Positions 34,183 to 39,752 of a stretch of 39,752 nt of DNA are shown piece by piece. Source of the stretch: Bacteroidales bacterium (GTDB lineage Bacteria > Bacteroidota > Bacteroidia > Bacteroidales > SM23-62); contig JADHVS010000017.1 of the NCBI GenBank assembly GCA_016783865.1, positions 1 to 39,752 on the forward strand, in the 5' to 3' direction. Every line of letters begins with the position of its first letter. Positions within the stretch are counted from its first letter, which is position 1. The notes beneath the pieces are model-generated. The model was not told the DNA's origin, did no database searches, and saw nothing but the letters and a program-made list of their open reading frames with translations. A program made the position numbers and the translations under genes.

Positions 34183-34995
34183 ATGGCCGAAAATTTCAAT
34201 ACCAGTCAACAAGAATTCCACTCTGAAGTTGATAAGATTTTCTTTGCCGACGGGTATAATCTCGCCACGGAATTTCTTAAAGAGGGAATAAACAGGGAGA
34301 ACCTGTTGGCCATGTCTGAAGCAATCTATGAATCGATGGACCAGCTGGCAGAGGCATTCATCCAGCGATGCCTTAAAGAGAATAGAACGGTTGAGTGTAA
34401 GAAGGGTTGCTATTTATGCTGCTGCCAGGCCGTTCTTGTCCTTCCATATGAGATACACTATCTTTTCCGGTTCATGAAAGACAATGTAAATAAAAAAGAT
34501 CTCTCATATATCCTGACCAGGGCTAAAGAGAAAGATGAAACAACAAGTAAAATGAAGGCACAGGAATTCCTGCATTTCAAATCGCCATGTCCATTACTCG
34601 AAAATGGCAAATGCCTCGCATACGACGCCCGGCCTATGGCCTGCAGAACCTATATTTCTTCCCGGGTGGATGGCTGTATCGAGGAATATCATAATCCTAT
34701 GGATGTGGAGATTTTTCCAGACCTGTATGAATTTACCATCAGGGCAGGAAGAATGATCAATGAAGGGATATGCAATTACCTGTTTGAAAACAATATTCCA
34801 TCCCCGGAGTGGCCAATTGAATCAGGACTGCTGACTGCCTTTGAAGATAACGAGGCTTTCGATAAATGGTTAAGCGGTGAAAATATATTCCAGAAAAGGG
34901 ATTTTACAATTGAGGAACTTACTTACATTGATAATTTTGGAATAAACAAGAATAAAAACGAGAGTGTTCGATCAGGTAATTTTAAGTCATCCTGA
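34183..34995 (+). CDS. YkgJ-family cysteine-cluster protein (270 aa)
   Basis: This 270-residue protein is centred on a YkgJ/UPF0153-type cluster: CKKGCYLCCCQAVLVLPYEI (about 72-92), FKSPCPLLENGKCLAYDARPMACRTYISS (about 145-175) and a further Cys in DGCIEEYHN. The cysteines probably bind zinc or an iron-sulfur cluster. The N-terminal 70 and C-terminal 90 residues are extra relative to the small YkgJ protein at 23029. No signal peptide or membrane segment is seen. The function of the family is not established, and there is no obvious operon partner. Confidence 0.8.
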   Translation: MAENFNTSQQEFHSEVDKIFFADGYNLATEFLKEGINRENLLAMSEAIYESMDQLAEAFIQRCLKENRTVECKKGCYLCCCQAVLVLPYEIHYLFRFMKDNVNKKDLSYILTRAKEKDETTSKMKAQEFLHFKSPCPLLENGKCLAYDARPMACRTYISSRVDGCIEEYHNPMDVEIFPDLYEFTIRAGRMINEGICNYLFENNIPSPEWPIESGLLTAFEDNEAFDKWLSGENIFQKRDFTIEELTYIDNFGINKNKNESVRSGNFKSS

Positions 34996-35025
34996 GGCCT
35001 AATTATCGGGACGATAAACCTAATA

Positions 35026-35589
35026 TTAAATGACTACTTTATGGAAAGTTGTCATTGGTAACTTGCATGCCCCTACCCTGTAATCGGGATGATCCACAGC
35101 CCCTTCACGGATGGTTTTATCCCAATCGATCAACCTGTCAGTATCCACCTCAATTCTTTTTCCCAATCCCTTGCATGAGTGGCACATGCCTTCCGGGTGG
35201 ATGAAACCAAAGAAAAATGAAGGACCGATGAATTTATCACCGCACCTTGAATACAATAACCGCATATAGGTGCTAACCTCTGTGGCTGTCCCAACAGTAC
35301 TTCGCAGTGTTCTCCCCATTCGTTTCTGATCGATCACAATGGCTGTCGAGATATTCCTAATCTCATCCACGTCGGGTCGTGATAACTTGGGCAACCTGCT
35401 TCTGGCAAATGAAGAAAATGTCTCAATTAATTGACGCTGTGCTTCGGTATAGATAGTATCGAAAACGAGAGAAGATTTTCCTGAACCCGAAACACCGGTA
35501 AAGGCCACCAACTTGTTTTTGGGAATGGTTAGGCTGATATTCTTCAGGTTATGTTCCCGTGCGCCAAAGATCTGTATGTCTTTAATCAT
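35026..35589 (-). pseudogene. truncated UvrA-like ABC protein (N-terminal quarter only)
   Basis: The 187 residues match the start of UvrA-like proteins (UvrA2/drug-resistance type): IQIFGAREHNLKNISLTIPKNKLVAFTGVSGSGKSSLVFDT with Walker A (GVSGSGKS), and CHSCKGLGKRIEVDTDRLIDWD with part of a zinc finger. Full members exceed 700 residues and have two ABC signature/Walker B halves, all missing here. The match ends at DYRVG; the last 15 residues (ACKLPMTTFHKVVI) are unrelated and come from a sequence resembling the local 7-nt repeats (GCAAGTTACC). A deletion probably removed the rest. It diverges from the large permease with a 68-nt gap. Confidence 0.75.
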
Positions 35590-35657
35590 GTGAATAAAAA
35601 TAAAAAAATTTTACATTGTTTTTTGTTATTTTGATTCCTGATATATTTCTTCCGGCA

Positions 35658-37994
35658 ATGTTCAGAAATTATCTCATAACCATTCTACGGAATGCGCTTC
35701 GTCAGAAGGTTCATTCATTCATTAACATTGCCGGCCTGTCGATCGGCCTGACCTGTTCTATCCTGATTTTCCTGTGGGTTGAGGATGAGCTCAGCTTTGA
35801 CCGGTACCACGAGAATGCCAATAATATTTACAGGGTATATGAACAGCAAACCTATTCGGGAGATGAAAAATTCCTGGTGTTCGCAACACCTGAACCTCTG
35901 GCAAAAGCACTTATTGAAGAGATCCCTGAAATAGAAAATGCCTGCAGGTTGAATAATTTGTGGGAAAAATTACTGGTCAGGTATGGCGATATTACATTTT
36001 ATGAGACCAGGACATATGCTGCCGATCAATCGGCTTTGGAGATGTTCAGTTATGAATTTATTTATGGTGATCCGGCGAAAGCACTCACACAACCATACTC
36101 AATTGTATTGACCGAAAACATGGCCGGGAAATATTTTGGCGATGACAATCCGGTTGGCAAAATCCTCGAGATCAACGATCAATATGCATTTACAGTAACA
36201 GGTGTTATGCAAAATGTGCTTGCCAATTCGCATGTTACCTGGGAATGTCTGGTCCCATTCGATTTTATGATAGAGATGTGGGATTATGAAACCGGATTGT
36301 GGGGAAGTAATTCATTCCGCAGTTATGTACAGATCCAGGATGGAATATCTGAGGAAGAGGTCGAAGGGAAAATCATTGACTTTATCGGGAAGCATAATGA
36401 GAACTCGACCATTGAGCTATATCTCCAACCCCTGGTTAAAACTCACCTTCATTCAATCTGGGGTGGAGGGCCCATTCAATATGTAAGGGTATTCATGCTG
36501 GTCGCGATTTTTATCCTGGTTATAGCCTGTATTAATTTCATGAACCTGGCAACAGCCAGATCAGCGAAAAGGGCAAAGGAAGTAGGTGTAAGGAAAGTGG
36601 TTGGTGCAGGAAAACGCTCCCTGCTTTTCCAGTTCTACAGTGAATCATTGTTTCTGACTGTGGTGTCGATGGGCATTGCACTGATCCTGGTTGAAGTCCT
36701 TCTCAATCCCTTTAACCAATTGGCAGGCAAAGAATTAGTACTCAACAGGCTGGCTCCGGACAACATTCTGGCACTTATTGGTATAGTTTTGATTACAGGT
36801 GTTTTATCCGGAAGCTATCCGGCACAGTTTCTTTCCTCCTTCAAAAGTATCGAAGTAATCAAGGGCGTTTTTCGCTCCGGTTCCCCGTTATTCAGAAAGA
36901 TCCTGGTGGTAATCCAGTTTACCATCTCGATTGCACTCATTATTTGCACATTATTGGTTTACAGACAATTGCAATTCATTCAAACAAAGGATCTGGGCTT
37001 CCGCAATGAAAATATTATGTATATCACTTTCAGGAATTTCTCTGACTATGGTTCCTTTAAACAGGCATTGCTCGAAATCCCCGGAGTTAAAAATGTGACA
37101 GCCACCAACCGGGTGCCGGTTACCATGACCAATTCTTCCTGGGGATTCGATTGGGAAGGGAAGGACCCGGAGGCAGAGATCCTGTTTCAGCAGATCTTTG
37201 TCGATTTTGATTACATCGAGACATTTGGCATGAAGATGGTTGAAGGACGACCATTTTCAGTCGAATTCACAACCGACTCCGTCAACTTTATAATCAATGA
37301 AGAGGCTGTGAGGAGGATGGGTATGTCAGATCCAATCGGGAAATGGATGACAATCGGACAAAACAGGGGAACCATTGTCGGATTAGTTAAGGATTTCAAT
37401 TTCCACAATCTAACCAGGGCCATCGATCCATTAATACTGGAGATTGTACCGGAATATTTCAGGGAAGTGGTCATCTCCCTGGATCCGGGTGCTCTTCAAA
37501 AAACATTAAAGGATATTAAACTGGCATGGGAAAAATTCTATACAAATGAACCTTTTGAGCATACCTATCTGGATGAGGAATTCGACAAAATGTACAGGTC
37601 TGAATCAAGGATGGGAAAGGTATTTAACTATTTTGCACTGCTTGCCATCATTATTTCATGCCTTGGATTATTTGGATTGGCTTCGTTTATTGCAGAACAA
37701 CGAACTAAGGAAATAGGAATTCGAAAAGCCCACGGATCTTCAAACCTGAAAGTTTTCTTACTGATGAACCGGTCGTTTGTTACCTGGGTGTTGCTGGCCA
37801 ATGCTATAGCCTGGCCTGTCAGCTGGTTATTTATGAACCGGTGGCTGGAAAACTATGCTTACAAAACAAACTTGTCGTGGTGGATATTTCTGGTGGCCGG
37901 ACTAATTTCGGTAATCATTGCTGTCCTGACAGTAACCTACCAATCGATCAAGGCCGCCGGCACCAATCCTGCTGATACGCTGAGGTATGAGTAG
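35658..37994 (+). CDS. MacB-like ABC transporter permease with two FtsX domains
   Basis: This protein of about 778 residues has two repeats of periplasmic MacB domain plus FtsX membrane domain. It begins MFRNYLITILRNALRQKVHSFINIAGLSIGLTCSILIFLW. Both FtsX motifs are present: AKEVGVRKVVGAGKRSLLFQFYSES (about 315-340) and TKEIGIRKAHGSSNLKVFLLM (about 690-710). About 8 membrane segments are expected. ATG 35658 is chosen; the in-frame TTG at 35616 has no leader. Such long permeases are common in Bacteroidota and usually pair with a separate MacB-type ATPase, absent here. The substrate is unknown; peptide, lipid or drug export is possible. Confidence 0.88.
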   Translation: MFRNYLITILRNALRQKVHSFINIAGLSIGLTCSILIFLWVEDELSFDRYHENANNIYRVYEQQTYSGDEKFLVFATPEPLAKALIEEIPEIENACRLNNLWEKLLVRYGDITFYETRTYAADQSALEMFSYEFIYGDPAKALTQPYSIVLTENMAGKYFGDDNPVGKILEINDQYAFTVTGVMQNVLANSHVTWECLVPFDFMIEMWDYETGLWGSNSFRSYVQIQDGISEEEVEGKIIDFIGKHNENSTIELYLQPLVKTHLHSIWGGGPIQYVRVFMLVAIFILVIACINFMNLATARSAKRAKEVGVRKVVGAGKRSLLFQFYSESLFLTVVSMGIALILVEVLLNPFNQLAGKELVLNRLAPDNILALIGIVLITGVLSGSYPAQFLSSFKSIEVIKGVFRSGSPLFRKILVVIQFTISIALIICTLLVYRQLQFIQTKDLGFRNENIMYITFRNFSDYGSFKQALLEIPGVKNVTATNRVPVTMTNSSWGFDWEGKDPEAEILFQQIFVDFDYIETFGMKMVEGRPFSVEFTTDSVNFIINEEAVRRMGMSDPIGKWMTIGQNRGTIVGLVKDFNFHNLTRAIDPLILEIVPEYFREVVISLDPGALQKTLKDIKLAWEKFYTNEPFEHTYLDEEFDKMYRSESRMGKVFNYFALLAIIISCLGLFGLASFIAEQRTKEIGIRKAHGSSNLKVFLLMNRSFVTWVLLANAIAWPVSWLFMNRWLENYAYKTNLSWWIFLVAGLISVIIAVLTVTYQSIKAAGTNPADTLRYE

Positions 37995-38039
37995 GTTCGG
38001 GTTCCGGGTTAGTCCAGTGAACTAAATGAGAGGCATGCC

Positions 38040-38072
38040 AACCTGTAACTTGCAACTTGTAACCTGTAACTA
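38040..38072. repeat. heptanucleotide tandem repeat at the DUF1295 stop codon
   Basis: Units AACCTGT, AACTTGC, AACTTGT, AACCTGT lie in tandem. On the coding strand of DUF1295 the array begins exactly at its TAG stop, preceded by AAA, the same junction as at 13450 for the GH29 gene. Confidence 0.75.
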
Positions 38073-38939
38073 TTTTTTCTGCTTCCACGGAATAATACCG
38101 GATGTTTTCCTGTAGTATTCTTCATACCCTGGCTTCTGTAACATTCTTCTATCAATCATCGGGAGACTGATAAACCAGAACAACAATATCATCCCTGCCG
38201 GACCCGGAATGATCCACCAGGGAAATGGTCTGACACCCAGGGAAAAGATAAAAAGCCCGACCCAGAAGAGAATTTCGCCAAAATAATTAGGATGGCGGGA
38301 ATATTGCCATAGTCCTGTCGACAGGAATGGTTGGCCGCCCGGATCCTTCAGATACCTTCTCAGCTGTCTGTCAGAAGATGCTTCAATAATGATAGCAACC
38401 AGGGCGATAAGTGAAGCAATGCTGTCAACGGGTGCCAGAGGTTCCGGATTGGCAATGGCAGGATATACAGCGATGCAGGCCAGCAAAACGAACAGGGTAG
38501 GCACCAGGTGAATACCCATGAGACTCACCGGCCAGTACCATTTTCCAAATTTGTTTCTGAAATTCTGATATCTCCAGTCTTCATCATCCATTCCCTTCCA
38601 GCGCCTGATCCAGTTAAACGTTAACCGGATCCCCCATATAAACACAAGTAAAAGGATCAGTATCTGTCTGCCTGAAATAACCGTGCCTTCATTCACCGTA
38701 ATGGCCCAGTATGTAAAAATAACCGGAGGCACAACGCTCCAGTAAGGATCATAAACGCTTGAATTATTGGCATATACACTGAATGTAAAAACAACTACAG
38801 TGGCCAGGATATCCAGGATGGCTATCGTTAAAACAGGTTGCCCATCTGCGAGAAACAGATGGGCGAAATAACAAACGCCAAAGGTTAAGGCATAAACCAG
38901 GACACAATAGAGTAGTCCCCGAATGTTGGAATTCCGCAT
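38070..38939 (-). CDS. DUF1295 (steroid 5-alpha-reductase-like) membrane protein
   Basis: This 289-residue integral membrane protein has about 7 hydrophobic segments. The C-terminal signature is GLWQYSRHPNYFGEILFWVGLFIFSL (about 218-243), followed by RRMLQKPGYEEYYRKTSGIIPW, typical of DUF1295 and related isoprenylcysteine methyltransferase/steroid reductase folds. The substrate is unknown; a membrane lipid or quinone-like acceptor is plausible. It starts 3 nt after the end of the Gfo/Idh gene on the same strand, so it is likely co-transcribed. Its stop codon is at the edge of a 7-nt tandem repeat. Confidence 0.85.
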   Translation of the reverse strand: MRNSNIRGLLYCVLVYALTFGVCYFAHLFLADGQPVLTIAILDILATVVVFTFSVYANNSSVYDPYWSVVPPVIFTYWAITVNEGTVISGRQILILLLVFIWGIRLTFNWIRRWKGMDDEDWRYQNFRNKFGKWYWPVSLMGIHLVPTLFVLLACIAVYPAIANPEPLAPVDSIASLIALVAIIIEASSDRQLRRYLKDPGGQPFLSTGLWQYSRHPNYFGEILFWVGLFIFSLGVRPFPWWIIPGPAGMILLFWFISLPMIDRRMLQKPGYEEYYRKTSGIIPWKQKK

Positions 38940-38942
38940 AAA

Positions 38943-39752
38943 TTAAAACTCCCGGTAGGTATGTTTGATCCATTCGTTGGCAATTTCCAGGGCATTGACC
39001 TCTTTGGTTTCTGTGTGGAAATAAGGTGTCCACGTACCGTTTTTATAATTTGGCCGTGCTGTGATCAGGTTGAGTTTTTCATTTCCATCGATGTTCCTGA
39101 TCTTCATGTTTTCTCCGTCCCATTCCAGGATCCGGTTCAGGTGTTGCAAGCGAATCGCGAGGTTGCCTGCCAGTACCATCTCGGTCTGGGGACCGGCGAG
39201 TTCGAAGCTGGAGCAGGCCTCCTTCCGGTTTTCAGGACTTTCCTTGCATGCCCTGACCCAGTCCATTTCGTGTCTTCCACCACCCAATTCATGGTCAGGC
39301 ACACGCTCGATGGTTTCGGGTAACGGCTCCAGGGCCTGGTCCATCGGCAGGAGCCTGTAATTTTCTCCGTAATTTTCACAAACCAGTTTGCCTTTGGTTC
39401 CAATAAACAGGTTGCCTCCGCCCCATGATCCAAGCACCATACCGTCAGGCAATTCTTCAGGTCTTTCGGGAAGCAATCCTCCATCGTGCCAGGTCAGTTT
39501 CACTTCAGGCAGGTCAACATCCGGCAGGGGTTTCCTGGCAGGAAAATTAAAATCAACCCGTGCAGCCCAGGGTGCTGACTCCGTATTCACTGAAGATGAA
39601 CTAGCGCTGAAAGATTTGGGGAATCCAAGCTTCATGGCATAGAAGGGAACATCCAGCACGTGGCAACCCATGTCACCCAGGGCTCCGGTTCCATAATCCC
39701 ACCAGGCCCTCCAGCTCCAGGGGGTGTAGGCCGGGTGATACGGCCTGTATTG
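38943..39752 (-). CDS. Gfo/Idh/MocA-family oxidoreductase, C-terminal part (5' end outside window)
   Basis: The minus-strand frame runs open from the window edge for about 269 codons to the stop at 38943. It reads QYRPYHPAYTPWSWRAWWDYGTGALGDMGCHVLDVPFYAMKLG at the front, which is the catalytic segment of Bacteroidota Gfo/Idh/MocA proteins (GDMGCH). ATG 39671 (MGCHVL) is internal. The NAD(P)-binding Rossmann half and the start lie beyond the window. Later features are WHDGGLLPERPEELPDG, FIGTKGKLVCENYGENYRL and GNLAIRLQHLNRILEWDGENMKI. Members with this tail often have a twin-arginine signal and act on sugars or inositols in the periplasm. DUF1295 follows 3 nt later. Confidence 0.88.
   Translation of the reverse strand, partial: QYRPYHPAYTPWSWRAWWDYGTGALGDMGCHVLDVPFYAMKLGFPKSFSASSSSVNTESAPWAARVDFNFPARKPLPDVDLPEVKLTWHDGGLLPERPEELPDGMVLGSWGGGNLFIGTKGKLVCENYGENYRLLPMDQALEPLPETIERVPDHELGGGRHEMDWVRACKESPENRKEACSSFELAGPQTEMVLAGNLAIRLQHLNRILEWDGENMKIRNIDGNEKLNLITARPNYKNGTWTPYFHTETKEVNALEIANEWIKHTYREF

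Noticed and set aside
13406..38072. CRISPR arrays at the tandem repeats
   Set aside because: The units are 7 nt and contiguous, without spacers, and there are no cas genes nearby.

Overview
The window looks like a chromosomal segment of a Bacteroidota bacterium, probably a marine or gut-type polysaccharide degrader. The evidence is a type IX secretion (T9SS) C-terminal sorting domain on a large secreted protein plus an orphan copy of such a domain, an RAYT fragment with REP-like palindromes, a TonB with a short carboxy-terminal domain, GH29 fucosidases, and a promoter of the TTG / TAnnTTTG class. No rRNA, tRNA or CRISPR array was recognised.

Left arm (1-11,100) is accessory DNA. It starts with a cluster of palindromes (1-313), then a plus-strand operon for intracellular breakdown of xylo- or gluco-oligosaccharides: GH3, GH116, a PfkB sugar kinase and GH10. 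None has a signal peptide, and three of the four starts have Shine-Dalgarno-like leaders that most genes to the right lack. It is followed by an RAYT remnant with its REP palindrome, a HigB/HigA-type toxin-antitoxin pair, an insertion-sequence transposase broken by one in-frame TGA, and a small SnoaL-like lipoprotein. Related imperfect palindromes (about 85-137 nt, shared core near TATACAATGTTGTAGCG) sit at the boundaries between these blocks (near 262-313, 7441-7573, 8304-8440 and 11002-11085). The region therefore reads like an array of gene cassettes separated by attC-like folded sites, although no integrase is visible and the canonical attC core is not met.

Middle (11,134-23,280) is a fucose-oriented carbohydrate locus without SusC/SusD. 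On the minus strand run a GPH-family sugar symporter, a medium-chain dehydrogenase lacking catalytic-zinc ligands, a 1285-residue parallel beta-helix/LamG/T9SS secreted protein, a GH29 fucosidase and an esterase fused to a CBM9/DOMON-like domain. A second GH29 diverges on the plus strand and is translationally coupled to a small YkgJ-type cysteine-cluster protein.

Next (23,643-29,421) is a compact plus-strand operon: a TetR regulator behind a 32-bp near-perfect operator overlapping its promoter, an outer-membrane beta-barrel, a LolD/MacB-like ATPase, two FtsX-type permeases and a LolA-like periplasmic carrier. Together these components could form a dedicated envelope trafficking route.

The right part (29,422-39,752) holds more ordinary genes (nfo, TonB, a membrane-anchored serine hydrolase, a larger YkgJ protein, a large MacB-like permease, a DUF1295 protein, the C-terminal part of a Gfo/Idh/MocA oxidoreductase) among decayed ones: an orphan T9SS domain, a deleted PPP-type phosphatase and a truncated UvrA-like protein. 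Heptanucleotide tandem repeats recur in intergenic DNA, three times starting exactly at a stop codon.
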